From positions 184,305-248,304 of the forward strand of contig JAKSMI010000002.1 in assembly GCA_024400635.1 (NCBI GenBank): DNA of 64,000 nt, read 5' to 3'. Of the stretch, positions 8,528 through 17,172 are shown piece by piece; within the stretch, counting starts at the first letter, position 1, and every line of letters starts with the position of its first letter. The notes below the pieces were generated by a model. That model was not told the DNA's origin and did no database searches. It was given only the letters and a program-made list of their open reading frames with translations. This DNA is from Bacteroidales bacterium. Its GTDB lineage: Bacteria; Bacteroidota; Bacteroidia; Bacteroidales; WCHB1-69. The translations under genes and the position numbers were made by a program.

Positions 8528-9373
8528 ATGAATAACTTATCTGAATTTTTAAAGAGAAATTTTCATATTTTTCTATTTGTAATTTTACAGATAGTTTCTT
8601 TCATTATGATTACTAAAAGTGTGAAATACACACAATTTGTTGTTGCTAACGTGTGCCAGACCATCGTGTCCCCCATCAATGAAGGGTGGTATCAGGTGGT
8701 CCGGCATTTTTCTTTGAACTACGAAAACCAACAACTGGTACAGCAAAATATTGCCCTGCTCAATGAACAAGACAACGCCTTTGTCGTAAAGGATGATTCT
8801 CTTTATACTCAAATGCAGGAAGACACTGCAAAGCGGACGAAAGTGCGAATGTACGATTACTCTATGGCCAACATCGTTTACAAGACAACGGACAAAATCC
8901 ATAATTATATTATCATTGACAAAGGAAAAAATGATGGTATCGCTGTGGATATGGCTGTCCTGTCTGCCAATGGCGTTGTGGGCGTTGTGAACGATGTTAC
9001 AGCACATTATGCTTCGGTATTGTCCTTACTTCATCCAGATGCAAGTGTCAGCGCCAAGATACAATCTGTCAATCAAATTGGAACACTTATTTGGGACGGA
9101 AAAAATGCAAGATATGCTCAATTGAAAGATATCCCTCAGCATATTCCTGTTGAGGTTGGTGATACAATTGTTACCAGTGGTTATTCCGACATTTTCCCGA
9201 AAGACATTCTAATTGGCGTCGTTAGTAAAGTGGGTATGGTTCCACATTCCAGCTTCTTAGAAATCAATGTTAAATTGGCTACAAATTTTAATAACGTCAA
9301 TACGGTTTATCTGATTCGGGATATTTATTCAGATGAAATCAATAAATTGAAAGATAATTTCAAAGATGAGTAA
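8528..9373 (+). CDS. mreC: Rod shape-determining protein MreC
   Basis: 281 aa. One N-terminal membrane segment (FHIFLFVILQIVSFIMI) is followed by a coiled-coil-prone region and the periplasmic beta-rich MreC core (ANIVYKTTDKIHNYIIIDKGKNDGI, then GVVGVVNDV and VGDTIVTSGYSDIFPKDI). MreC bridges the cytoskeleton and the peptidoglycan elongation machinery. It overlaps mreD by 8 bp, a typical coupled arrangement. mreB is not in the window; it commonly precedes mreC, but here iorB does. Confidence 0.93.
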   Translation: MNNLSEFLKRNFHIFLFVILQIVSFIMITKSVKYTQFVVANVCQTIVSPINEGWYQVVRHFSLNYENQQLVQQNIALLNEQDNAFVVKDDSLYTQMQEDTAKRTKVRMYDYSMANIVYKTTDKIHNYIIIDKGKNDGIAVDMAVLSANGVVGVVNDVTAHYASVLSLLHPDASVSAKIQSVNQIGTLIWDGKNARYAQLKDIPQHIPVEVGDTIVTSGYSDIFPKDILIGVVSKVGMVPHSSFLEINVKLATNFNNVNTVYLIRDIYSDEINKLKDNFKDE

Positions 9374-9875
9374 GGTCACAGCCAATATATTGAGATTTAT
9401 CGTCGTGCTTTTGGCACAGATTTTTGTATTCGGTCTGATACATCTTTTCGGCTGTGTAAATGCTTATGTTTACCTTTTGGCCTTGCTCTTGCTCCCTTTG
9501 GAACTTCCGCGTTGGGTGCAGTACCTTATTGCCTTCGCAACAGGTTTTATTGTGGATATGTTTGCGATGTCTTACGGAGTCCACGCTTTTTCTTGTGTGC
9601 TGATGATGTTTGTCCGTCCTTATCTTGTAAATGCTCTCAATGGCAGGCCAAACGATGGCAGTATCGAAAAACTGACCCCGGGCGATAAGGATTTTAGCTG
9701 GATCTTGCTTTATACCGTCATTCTCGTTTTTATCCATCAGCTCAGTGCCATAATGCTCGAAGCATTCACTTTCCGCCATTTTGGACGCACCTTGTTGGTC
9801 ATTTTGGGCAATACCGCATTTACAACGATTTTGATTCTTTGTTTCGAATATCTTTTCACACCCGTTAAAAAATAA
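9366..9875 (+). CDS. mreD: Rod shape-determining protein MreD
   Basis: 169 aa, integral membrane protein with about five hydrophobic segments. The first is ILRFIVVLLAQIFVFGL and the last LLVILGNTAFTTILILC. The pattern around LLPLELPRWVQYLIAFATG is characteristic of Bacteroidota MreD. The start codon lies inside the end of mreC (8-bp overlap), so translation is likely coupled. MreD works with MreC in lateral wall synthesis. tpiA begins 11 bp later. Confidence 0.9.
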   Translation: MSKVTANILRFIVVLLAQIFVFGLIHLFGCVNAYVYLLALLLLPLELPRWVQYLIAFATGFIVDMFAMSYGVHAFSCVLMMFVRPYLVNALNGRPNDGSIEKLTPGDKDFSWILLYTVILVFIHQLSAIMLEAFTFRHFGRTLLVILGNTAFTTILILCFEYLFTPVKK

Positions 9876-9886
9876 TAATTTTCAAT

Positions 9887-10669
9887 ATGAAACCGAAATT
9901 AGTAGTTGGAAACTGGAAAATGAACAAGTCTTTCGATGATGCGCAAGACTTGATTTTAGATATCCAAAATGCGCTGAAAGACAAAAGATTACAAACAGAA
10001 GTAATTCTTTGTCCACCATTGGTGTATATGGAATTGCTCACTGATATTGCAGAAGAAGAAGATAGCCAGTTTTATGCGGGTGCACAAAATTGCAGCGAAC
10101 ATGGCGCAGGAGCTTATACCGGGGAAGTGTCAGCGGAAATGCTGGCATCTATGGGCGTGGAATTTTGTATCGTTGGTCACTCGGAACGCCGCAAATATTT
10201 TGGCGAAGACAATACTATTGTAGCTCAAAAGGTTAAAATATTGCTTGATAATGATGTCGTTCCTATCGTTTGTTGCGGCGAATTGCTGGAAGAACGTCAG
10301 CAAGGCATTCATGCTCAGGTCGTCGAGAAACAAATTTCCGAGGCACTTTTTGGACTGAAACCCAGTGATTTTGAACGCGTCATTATCGCTTATGAACCCG
10401 TTTGGGCTATCGGTACTGGCGAAACTGCTACGCCAGCCCAAGCACAGGAAATGCACGCTTTTATCCGTGGCCTTATTGAGAAGAAATACGGTACCGAAAT
10501 GGCTTACAACACCTATATCCTTTACGGTGGTAGCTGCAATCCTAAAAATGCCGTCGATTTGTTTATGCAATCCGATGTCGATGGAGGACTGATTGGCGGC
10601 GCTTCGCTGAAAGCCAATGATTTTGTCGCTATTATCGAAGCTGGAGAAACTGTCATTAAAGATAACTAA
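9887..10669 (+). CDS. tpiA: Triosephosphate isomerase
   Basis: 260 aa, near the usual ~250. Active-site residues are all visible: Asn9 and Lys11 in GNWKMN, His98 in IVGHSERR, Glu170 in AYEPVWAIGTG, and the phosphate-binding GG motifs near the C-terminus (YGGSCNPKN, GGLIGGASL). It interconverts dihydroxyacetone phosphate and glyceraldehyde 3-phosphate in the cytoplasm. The gene is close-packed between mreD (11 bp) and a DUF6913-like gene (11 bp). Confidence 0.96.
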   Translation: MKPKLVVGNWKMNKSFDDAQDLILDIQNALKDKRLQTEVILCPPLVYMELLTDIAEEEDSQFYAGAQNCSEHGAGAYTGEVSAEMLASMGVEFCIVGHSERRKYFGEDNTIVAQKVKILLDNDVVPIVCCGELLEERQQGIHAQVVEKQISEALFGLKPSDFERVIIAYEPVWAIGTGETATPAQAQEMHAFIRGLIEKKYGTEMAYNTYILYGGSCNPKNAVDLFMQSDVDGGLIGGASLKANDFVAIIEAGETVIKDN

Positions 10670-10680
10670 AGCCCTACATA

Positions 10681-11208
10681 ATGTTCGATTTTATCAAAAG
10701 ATACGCACTAAAAAAGCACCTTGCGGAAAACATCGTCAATCGTGAACGTCAGGTCATTTCCTTGCGAGAGGCTAAAACTATTGGAATGATTTGCGAAATA
10801 TCTGACGAAGATTCTTATAAGGCCAATTTTGCCATCTTTTCTAAATTGCAGACAATCACTAAAGTGCAAATGGTCGGTTATATTAACGAACAATTTGTTC
10901 CGTTCTATTGCTTGGAACAACTTGCCGCTGACTATTTCTGCCAGAAAAATTTGAATTGGTTTGGAAAGCCAACGATGGTTCAAGTTGACGATTTTATTCA
11001 AACCGATTTTGATATTCTGTTGGATTTTACCCATAATTCCTTGGCACCAGTACAATATATGCTGCATCAAAATCATTCGAAGTTTGTTGTTGGTGGAAAT
11101 GTTAATCACAAGGAATATTACGATTTGATGATTGAAGGTGCTGATGAAAATGGCAAGAAATTATTAGAAAATATATACGTTTACACGCAAAAATTAATTG
11201 GGGAATAA
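10681..11208 (+). CDS. DUF6913-like conserved hypothetical protein
   Basis: 175 aa, cytoplasmic, no signal peptide or membrane segment. Recognisable features are the opening FDFIKRYALKKHLAENIVNR, a central NWFGKPTMVQVDDFIQTDFDILLDFT, and a C-terminal FVVGGNVNHKEYYDLMI. I believe this is the Bacteroidota family listed as DUF6913, recalled from memory and not searched. Its stop shares a base with the dapA start (TAATG), so it is translationally coupled to dapA. No catalytic motif is evident and the role is unknown. Confidence 0.75.
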   Translation: MFDFIKRYALKKHLAENIVNRERQVISLREAKTIGMICEISDEDSYKANFAIFSKLQTITKVQMVGYINEQFVPFYCLEQLAADYFCQKNLNWFGKPTMVQVDDFIQTDFDILLDFTHNSLAPVQYMLHQNHSKFVVGGNVNHKEYYDLMIEGADENGKKLLENIYVYTQKLIGE

Positions 11209-12089
11209 TGGATATAAATAGTTTAAGAGGTCTGGGAGTAGCTTTGATAACCCCCTTTGATAAGACTGGAGAAGTTGATTATGGCAGTCTGGAGCGCTTG
11301 GTTGAAAATCAGATACAAAATGGTGTAAACTATCTCTTGGCATTGGGTACAACCAGTGAGTCTCCGACATTATCGCCAAAAGAAAAACACGATGTTGTAC
11401 GCTGTATTGTTTCTACAGCTGCTGGTCGTGTACCCGTTATTATGGGTTGTGGAGGTCCTTCAACTTCCGATGTCATCAACCAACTTGAACACGCCGACCT
11501 TACAGGAATTTCAGCAATTTTGTCGGTCACCCCTTACTATAATCGCCCTTCACAGGAAGGTCTTATTGAACATTACAAGGAAATTGCTTACCATTCACCA
11601 CTGCCTATTATTTTGTATAATGTGTGGAAACGTACAGGTTGTAATATCGAAGCCGATACAACCTTGTTTTTAGCCAATGAATGTCCGAATATTGTGGGCA
11701 TAAAAGAAGCCTCTGGAAATATCAATCAGATTATGAAGATTGTAAAACATAAGCCTGAAGGATTTCTGGTTCTCTCGGGTGATGATGCCATTACTTTGCC
11801 TCTGTTGGCTATCGGTGTAGATGGACTTATTTCTGTAGTGGCTAATGCCTTCCCTTACGAAGTGAGTCAAATGGTAAATCTTGGATTGAACAATCGTTTC
11901 GCTGAAGCTCGCGAATATCATCAGCAGTTGCTCGATATTACACAGGCTTGCTTCAAAGAAGGTAATCCTGCAGGTATCAAAGTGGTATTGGCCCTGCAAA
12001 ATAAAATTGAACATTATCTACGCTTGCCCTTGACTCGCGTATCGGAACAACATCAGCATTATATCAAGCAATTGCTGACGATTAATTAG
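11208..12089 (+). CDS. dapA: 4-hydroxy-tetrahydrodipicolinate synthase
   Basis: 293 aa, full length. The class I aldolase fold shows GTTSESPTLS (Thr48-Thr49), the Tyr110/Tyr111 region TPYYNRPSQEGL, Tyr137 in LYNVWKRTG and the Schiff-base Lys166 in GIKEASGN. It condenses pyruvate with aspartate semialdehyde, giving diaminopimelate for peptidoglycan and lysine. The segment after Tyr137 is usually NVPGRTG or NVPSRTG; here Trp140-Lys141 replace the Pro-Gly/Ser pair while the following Arg-Thr-Gly is kept. This is odd but not obviously inactivating. The start overlaps the preceding stop by one base. Confidence 0.94.
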   Translation: MDINSLRGLGVALITPFDKTGEVDYGSLERLVENQIQNGVNYLLALGTTSESPTLSPKEKHDVVRCIVSTAAGRVPVIMGCGGPSTSDVINQLEHADLTGISAILSVTPYYNRPSQEGLIEHYKEIAYHSPLPIILYNVWKRTGCNIEADTTLFLANECPNIVGIKEASGNINQIMKIVKHKPEGFLVLSGDDAITLPLLAIGVDGLISVVANAFPYEVSQMVNLGLNNRFAEAREYHQQLLDITQACFKEGNPAGIKVVLALQNKIEHYLRLPLTRVSEQHQHYIKQLLTIN

Positions 12090-12097
12090 TTATTCCT

Positions 12098-13804
12098 ATG
12101 AAAAAAATTCTTTTCGTTGCTTTGTTGATGCTTTGCCTTGGTTATCAGCAGGCACAAAATGTTGATTTGCATCAATTTAAAGAAGTATATGTTGATGTTC
12201 AACTGAATAATCCAACTCAAGTTCGCCAACTTGCCGAGGAATTTTCCATCGATAAAGTTAATCCAAATGCATCGGGCTTTGCTGTCAGATTGTGGCTCGG
12301 CCCTCACGATTACGATAATTTCTTATCTAAAAATATTGATTACAATATATTTGTTGATAACTTCAAGGCCTCAGGCGTGATAATGGCTTCTACTTACGAG
12401 CAAATGTCTTCATGGAATCGCTATCCTACTTATGGCGTCTATACGGCCATGATGGACACCTTCCAAACTAGATTTCCTCAGTTGTGCCGTGTTGATACGA
12501 TTTTGGAGGATACTCCAGACCATCATCAAATTCTGGCACTGTATATTGGCACGAATTTGTCCGGAAGTGAAACACGCCCCCGTTACTATTATGCATCAAG
12601 TATTCATGGTGACGAACCGCTTGGTATGGTGATGCTTCTCCGCCTTGCCGATCAATTACTGAATCATTATTATGATAATGCTCAAATTAATAACATTCTG
12701 AATTCTATTGATTTGTGGATTTGCCCTGTCGAAAATCCTGATGGTATGTATGCTGGAAGCAATGATAACTTTAATGGGTCAACACGTTCAAATGCCAATG
12801 GATACGATTTGAATCGTTCTTTCCCTAATGCTGGAGCTGTGACAAAATCATATCAGCCGGAAGTTGAAGCAATGATTCAATTTGCTGAAAATTACCATTT
12901 TACGATGTCTTCTTGCTTTCACGGAGGTTCTGAGGTTTTCAATTTTCCTTGGGACCGTTGGACAAGTGATAACAATAGTCCTGCCGATAGCGATTGGTGG
13001 TGGTTACTGGGTCGTCAATTTGCTGATACTTGCCACAAATATGCTGGTGGCTATTATTTTACGGACGAAAGCAATGGCGTTACTCCTGGCGGAGATTGGT
13101 ACGTTATTACGGGTAGCCAACAGGATTATTTGAACTATTACCAAAATTGTCGTGATGTTACTATTGAAATCAGTGGTAATAAAACGCCCAGTTCAACTAA
13201 TTTGCCCACTTATTGGACCCGTTTGCATCAAGCAATGATTAATCATCTGGAACAAGCAAATTACGGCTTTTCAGGTTCTGTTACGGACTCTATCACTGGC
13301 GAACCTTTGGAAGCCATGGTCTGGGTGGAAAATCATGACCGTGACAATTCTCACGTGTTTTCACATTTGCCACAAGGCAGGTATTTTCGTCCTATTAAAG
13401 CAGGAACTTATCAAGTGACATTTTCTGCCGAAGGTTATTATGACAAAACCATTACGGTTACAACCTTAGATAATGATTTGCAAATACTTGATGTTCAATT
13501 GGTTGCTATCAAAACGGGCGTAAAGGATATTTCTTTACAGCAAAGCGGAATGAATTTTAAATTGTATCCTAATCCATGTATGGATAAAATGACTTTGTGC
13601 ATTTCATCTTTTGATAAATGTGCTCTGCTTAAATCTCTGCATTATGAATTGTATGACGTTAAGGGATTATTGTTGAAGAGTAACAGATTAGTATCCTATA
13701 ACACAGATATTTCCGTCAGTGATTTGCCCGCTGGAAATTATGTCCTGATAATTAAGAATGGAAATCAATCGCTTCACACGCACAAATTTGTTGTGAAACG
13801 ATGA
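12098..13804 (+). CDS. Secreted M14-family zinc carboxypeptidase with T9SS C-terminal sorting domain
   Basis: 568 aa. Signal peptide (KKILFVALLMLCLGYQQAQ). The M14 domain has the zinc ligands His and Glu in SSIHGDEPLG, NPDGMYAG, the Arg/Asn substrate contacts in GYDLNRSFPN, the third zinc ligand His in CFHGGSEVFNFPWD and the likely general base Glu in DVTIEISG. A carboxypeptidase-regulatory-like beta domain follows (FSGSVTDSITGEPLEAMVWV). The C-terminal ~90 residues are a Por-type sorting domain (LYPNPCMDKM, YELYDVKG, LPAGNYVLIIKNG), which directs cargo through T9SS to the cell surface. The start is 8 bp after dapA. It fits extracellular peptide degradation. Confidence 0.92.
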   Translation: MKKILFVALLMLCLGYQQAQNVDLHQFKEVYVDVQLNNPTQVRQLAEEFSIDKVNPNASGFAVRLWLGPHDYDNFLSKNIDYNIFVDNFKASGVIMASTYEQMSSWNRYPTYGVYTAMMDTFQTRFPQLCRVDTILEDTPDHHQILALYIGTNLSGSETRPRYYYASSIHGDEPLGMVMLLRLADQLLNHYYDNAQINNILNSIDLWICPVENPDGMYAGSNDNFNGSTRSNANGYDLNRSFPNAGAVTKSYQPEVEAMIQFAENYHFTMSSCFHGGSEVFNFPWDRWTSDNNSPADSDWWWLLGRQFADTCHKYAGGYYFTDESNGVTPGGDWYVITGSQQDYLNYYQNCRDVTIEISGNKTPSSTNLPTYWTRLHQAMINHLEQANYGFSGSVTDSITGEPLEAMVWVENHDRDNSHVFSHLPQGRYFRPIKAGTYQVTFSAEGYYDKTITVTTLDNDLQILDVQLVAIKTGVKDISLQQSGMNFKLYPNPCMDKMTLCISSFDKCALLKSLHYELYDVKGLLLKSNRLVSYNTDISVSDLPAGNYVLIIKNGNQSLHTHKFVVKR

Positions 13805-13845
13805 ATTTGTCTGGTCACTAAAAATCCTATTTCCGTTTTTATTTG

Positions 13846-13853
13846 TAAATTTG
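13846..13853 (+). promoter_or_regulatory. Putative -7 box for the acyltransferase gene
   Basis: TAAATTTG matches TAnnTTTG, 22 bp before the ATG at 13876. No clear -33 element. Confidence 0.45.
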
Positions 13854-13875
13854 CAGCCTGAAATCACATCGAATT

Positions 13876-15009
13876 ATGACCGATATTTTTAGCGATATAA
13901 GACCATATACCGAAGAGGAAGCACCAGAAAAAATTGCTCAACTTATTGAAAATCAAAAGTTCTTGGCAGCATTGCAAAAATTTGTTCCAGATTATTCCCC
14001 TGAACAATTGAAAAAAGATAGTGCTGATTTTAACAAAATTTATGATTTTCAATATGCCACTTCGCGCCGTTTCATGGAGAAGTTTATGCAAATGTCAACC
14101 ACGAATGTGGATTTCAAGGGATTTGATAATTATGATAAAGATAAAACATATCTCTTTATTTGCAATCATCGGGACATTACCTTTGATGCGGCCCTGTTGT
14201 CCGAGTATTTTTTCATAAATCATTTGAATACTGCCAAATTGGCTATTGGTGACAATCTCCTCTCCAACCCTACACTTGTTGAAGTGGCAAAATTGAACAA
14301 GATGTTCACCGTGAAGCGCTCGCTTTCCATGCGCGAAAAATTGACCAATTACCAGCATTTGTCTGCCTATATCCATCACGTTTTATTCGAAGAAAATGAA
14401 TCTGTGTGGATTGCACAGCGCGATGGACGTACCAAGGATGGACTTGACATTACCAAACAAGGTCTTGTTAAAATGCTTGCTATGGATGATACGCTTAAAC
14501 CTTTAGAGATGCTCAAAAAAATTAATTTGACGCCTCTTACGGTTTCCTATGAGTATGAACCTTGCGACAAGCTGAAAGCCCGCGAAATGGCTCTTTCTGA
14601 ACTCGAGCATTATCAGAAAAAACCGGGGGAGGACTTCGAAAGTATTCTTCAAGGTATTTTTGGATTCAAAGGTCGTGTTCAACTTACTCTTGGTAAACCT
14701 ATCTTTGATGAAATTGATGCCATTTCTCCTGATTTGAATCAGAATGATAAAATCTACGAAGTTTGTAAGATGGTGGACCAGCAGATTTATCACAATTATA
14801 AACTTTTCCCTAATAATTATATTGCTTTTGATATTCTTGCATCGAAGTCACGGTTTGAACATCTTTATTCAAAGGATGAAAAACTAAAATTTCAAAAATA
14901 TCTTGATGAACAGTCTGAAGTTCAGGATGTTAGTAAAGAAAAAATGATGTATTATCTTCTCCGAATTTATGCTAATCCTGTTACAACTTCTTTAGGCGTC
15001 AGTTATTAA
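13876..15009 (+). CDS. PlsC-like acyltransferase
   Basis: 377 aa. The acyltransferase core has NHRDITFDAALL (His98, Asp104), a variant of the HX4D box with one extra residue, and a downstream IAQRDGRTKDGLD block where PlsC-family enzymes have an E/D-G-R substrate loop. The ~90-residue N-terminal extension and long C-terminus match a Bacteroidota group annotated as 1-acyl-glycerol-3-phosphate acyltransferase. I infer acyl transfer to a glycerophospholipid or related lipid at the inner membrane face. It has its own promoter-like box and sits alone between a T9SS peptidase and a small exported protein. The specific substrate is not certain. Confidence 0.8.
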   Translation: MTDIFSDIRPYTEEEAPEKIAQLIENQKFLAALQKFVPDYSPEQLKKDSADFNKIYDFQYATSRRFMEKFMQMSTTNVDFKGFDNYDKDKTYLFICNHRDITFDAALLSEYFFINHLNTAKLAIGDNLLSNPTLVEVAKLNKMFTVKRSLSMREKLTNYQHLSAYIHHVLFEENESVWIAQRDGRTKDGLDITKQGLVKMLAMDDTLKPLEMLKKINLTPLTVSYEYEPCDKLKAREMALSELEHYQKKPGEDFESILQGIFGFKGRVQLTLGKPIFDEIDAISPDLNQNDKIYEVCKMVDQQIYHNYKLFPNNYIAFDILASKSRFEHLYSKDEKLKFQKYLDEQSEVQDVSKEKMMYYLLRIYANPVTTSLGVSY

Positions 15010-15013
15010 TTCT

Positions 15014-15021
15014 TACTTTTG
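15014..15021 (+). promoter_or_regulatory. Putative -7 box giving a (nearly) leaderless mRNA
   Basis: TACTTTTG fits TAnnTTTG and ends only 5 bp before the ATG at 15027, so transcription would begin at or next to the start codon. Confidence 0.45.
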
Positions 15022-15026
15022 TCGAA

Positions 15027-15467
15027 ATGAAAAAGTTAATCTTTTTATTAGCGATATTTCTAATTTTTTTGAATGTTTCAGCCCAAGGTGATCGTTTGTT
15101 GGATAGCAATGGCCATTTGATATACCAGTATAATCGTACGGTTAGTTACGTTGCCCCGGGAGTTTGTAAAGTGAATATTGTTTTTCTCAATTCAGCTCAG
15201 CAAATGGGAGTTTCTTTCCGCCAGGAAGTGTTTGACAGTCGTTTGCAATGGCTGGAAATTTCCACTGGGGATACTTCAAACTTGAGTAATATCAAAGTCA
15301 TAACTGCCAATTTAGCCCCTGGCGAAAGCGTTTCTTGGACCTTCAATTATTATAATAAAAAAATTAGAAAGGATAAACTAGTTGATTTGGAAAAGTCTTG
15401 TATAATGCTGCTTAACAAAGATTTAGAAGTTACAAAAAAAATCCTCCCTGCTACTACTGTCAAGTAG
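15027..15467 (+). CDS. Small exported protein, function unknown
   Basis: 146 aa. A clear signal peptide (KKLIFLLAIFLIFLNVSAQ) is followed by a beta-rich mature part of about 125 residues (YQYNRTVSYVAPGVCKVNIVF, NLAPGESVSWTFNYYNK). The alternating strand pattern suggests a periplasmic or surface beta-sandwich. The single Cys pair (VCKVN, KSCIML) could form a disulfide. It ends 4 bp before the convergent ABC ATPase stop. I do not recognise a family. Confidence 0.65.
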   Translation: MKKLIFLLAIFLIFLNVSAQGDRLLDSNGHLIYQYNRTVSYVAPGVCKVNIVFLNSAQQMGVSFRQEVFDSRLQWLEISTGDTSNLSNIKVITANLAPGESVSWTFNYYNKKIRKDKLVDLEKSCIMLLNKDLEVTKKILPATTVK

Positions 15468-15471
15468 AATT

Positions 15472-16218
15472 TTAGTTTCTTGTCAGTTGGTGGAACAATT
15501 CTTCCATCTCCAAGTTTGTTGTACGCTCTTCTTGACGTTTGAACCCCATTTTTTCAGTCATTTTCCGAATCTCTTCAATCTTTGCGTCTGCTACAATTTT
15601 GCCTTTGTTGATGATGATAATGCGATCGCAAACGGCTTCAACTTCCTGCATGATGTGCGTTGAAAGCAAGACGGTTTTGGTTTTGCCGCTCTTTTTGATA
15701 AGTTCGCGTATTTCTACCAATTGATTGGGGTCAAGTCCTGTTGTCGGCTCATCTAAAATCAGTACTTCGGGGTCATGAATCATAGCTTGGGCCAAACCAA
15801 CACGCTGTTTATAACCTCTTGATAATGCTCCGATTTTTTTATGCATTTCGGGTTCCAAGCCAGTTAGTTTGATGATTTTTTTTACCGCTGATTTTTTGTC
15901 TTTCAATTGATGAATTCCAGCGATGAATTCCAAAAATTCACGGACATACATATCGTAATACAATGGGTTGGCCTCCGAAAGATAGCCCACTTTTTCCCGC
16001 AATGCCAACGAATCGTTCCAAATATCTAAACCACAGACAGATACATCACCTTCTGTTGGTGGAATGAATGAAGTGATAATTTTCATCATCGTCGATTTCC
16101 CTGCTCCGTTCGGTCCAAGAAAACCAACTATTTCACCTTTGCCAATCTCAAAACTGACCTTGTCTAGTGCACGTTGTGTGCCATACAATTTCGAAACATT
16201 CTTTACGGATATTGACAT
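15472..16218 (-). CDS. GldA-like ABC transporter ATP-binding protein
   Basis: 248 aa, a complete ABC domain: Walker A GPNGAGKST, Q-loop region YLSEANPLYYDMYVREFLEF, signature SRGYKQRVGLAQ (SGG replaced by SRG), Walker B VLILDEPTTGLDPNQ and the H-loop STHIMQEVEAVCDR. The Q-loop region and STHIMQEVEA block are those of gliding-associated GldA. GldA is usually about 300 aa; this one lacks much of the C-terminal extension. No permease gene (gldF/gldG type) is adjacent. It follows the LytTR regulator by 24 bp on the same strand and is probably its operon partner. The cargo is unknown. Confidence 0.85.
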   Translation of the reverse strand: MSISVKNVSKLYGTQRALDKVSFEIGKGEIVGFLGPNGAGKSTMMKIITSFIPPTEGDVSVCGLDIWNDSLALREKVGYLSEANPLYYDMYVREFLEFIAGIHQLKDKKSAVKKIIKLTGLEPEMHKKIGALSRGYKQRVGLAQAMIHDPEVLILDEPTTGLDPNQLVEIRELIKKSGKTKTVLLSTHIMQEVEAVCDRIIIINKGKIVADAKIEEIRKMTEKMGFKRQEERTTNLEMEELFHQLTRN

Positions 16219-16242
16219 TTTTATATGAATTTAATGATATGT

Positions 16243-17094
16243 TTAATTAGCAAAATTCTTGACAATGGTTTCGACATAAGATTTTGATACTGGTATGTGT
16301 TCCAAAACCTTTTCTTCAAAATTGATGAATATACCCTCTTTCTCTTTACTTATCATTTTGATTTTCAACATATTGACTATGTATGAGCGGTGGCATCGCT
16401 GAAAACCTTTGCTGCCAAGCTGTTCTTCCATTTCTTTGAGGTTTCCACGTAGCATATAGTGTGACAAATGATGCCCGTCGTGATAGAAGATATTTACGTA
16501 ATTGTCTGCTGCCTCAAGGTAATATACGTTTGACAGCATGATTGACAATTTCAGATGTCCTTTTGTATCGCAGAAATTAAAAACCTCATCATTTTGTGAC
16601 AGAATTGATTTGTTAAGTGTCTTGTTGTCTGTCATCAGGTTATTGATTTTAATATTTTTTTCTTTTAAAGCAAAATAAAGATAAGAAACCAAATATGGAA
16701 TAAATAGAATTGTTGGTACAAAAATGAAAGAATGCTTCAGGATGCTGTCGAATGAGCGTGTGTCATAGAGTGCGAATCTTGCAATGGCAGAATAGAGTAG
16801 GACAATGAGAATGATTTCTGCTGCCATCCAAAACATGTATTGAAGAAGTGTTAGTTTGTCACGCTTGCACACGGCCCATAAGATGAGTCTGCTAAGTACC
16901 ATAATCGAAAAACTCCCCGAAATGACTATACTTGCATAAATGAAATTTTCTAACGGTGTATGCACTTGATTCCAAGTACTGACATCAAATGGCGTATAAA
17001 CATAGATGAACAGAATAGAAAAAACCAGTACAAATACCAAGAGCATGATATTGGTACTGAATTTTGTCAAATAATCAGGTATTTTATGGTTCAT
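16243..17094 (-). CDS. Membrane-bound LytTR-domain transcriptional regulator
   Basis: 283 aa. The first ~150 residues hold four hydrophobic segments (IMLLVFVLVFSILFIYVY, YASIVISGSFSIMVLSRLIL, ILIVLLYSAIARF, SFIFVPTILFIPYLVSYLYF). A short linker follows and then a LytTR DNA-binding domain (SNVYYLEAADNYVNIFYHD, the RGNLKEMEEQLGSKGFQRCHRSYIVN segment, HIPVSKSYVETI). It has no receiver domain, so activity is probably controlled through the membrane part. LytTR domains bind direct repeats spaced about two helical turns, and exactly such an array lies just upstream. It is likely autoregulatory and may also act on the divergent acyl-CoA synthetase gene. Confidence 0.88.
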   Translation of the reverse strand: MNHKIPDYLTKFSTNIMLLVFVLVFSILFIYVYTPFDVSTWNQVHTPLENFIYASIVISGSFSIMVLSRLILWAVCKRDKLTLLQYMFWMAAEIILIVLLYSAIARFALYDTRSFDSILKHSFIFVPTILFIPYLVSYLYFALKEKNIKINNLMTDNKTLNKSILSQNDEVFNFCDTKGHLKLSIMLSNVYYLEAADNYVNIFYHDGHHLSHYMLRGNLKEMEEQLGSKGFQRCHRSYIVNMLKIKMISKEKEGIFINFEEKVLEHIPVSKSYVETIVKNFAN

Positions 17095-17131
17095 ACATTA
17101 ATATATTCAGTTTTTTATGATTTTCAGAATG

Positions 17132-17139
17132 CAAAAATA
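17132..17139 (-). promoter_or_regulatory. Putative -7 box for the LytTR regulator operon
   Basis: On the minus strand this reads TATTTTTG (TAnnTTTG), about 37 bp upstream of the ATG at 17094. The iteron array begins about 33 bp further upstream, where an activator could sit. Confidence 0.5.
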
Positions 17140-17172
17140 CAAAAAATACTTTACATGTGTTAACTATAAAAT

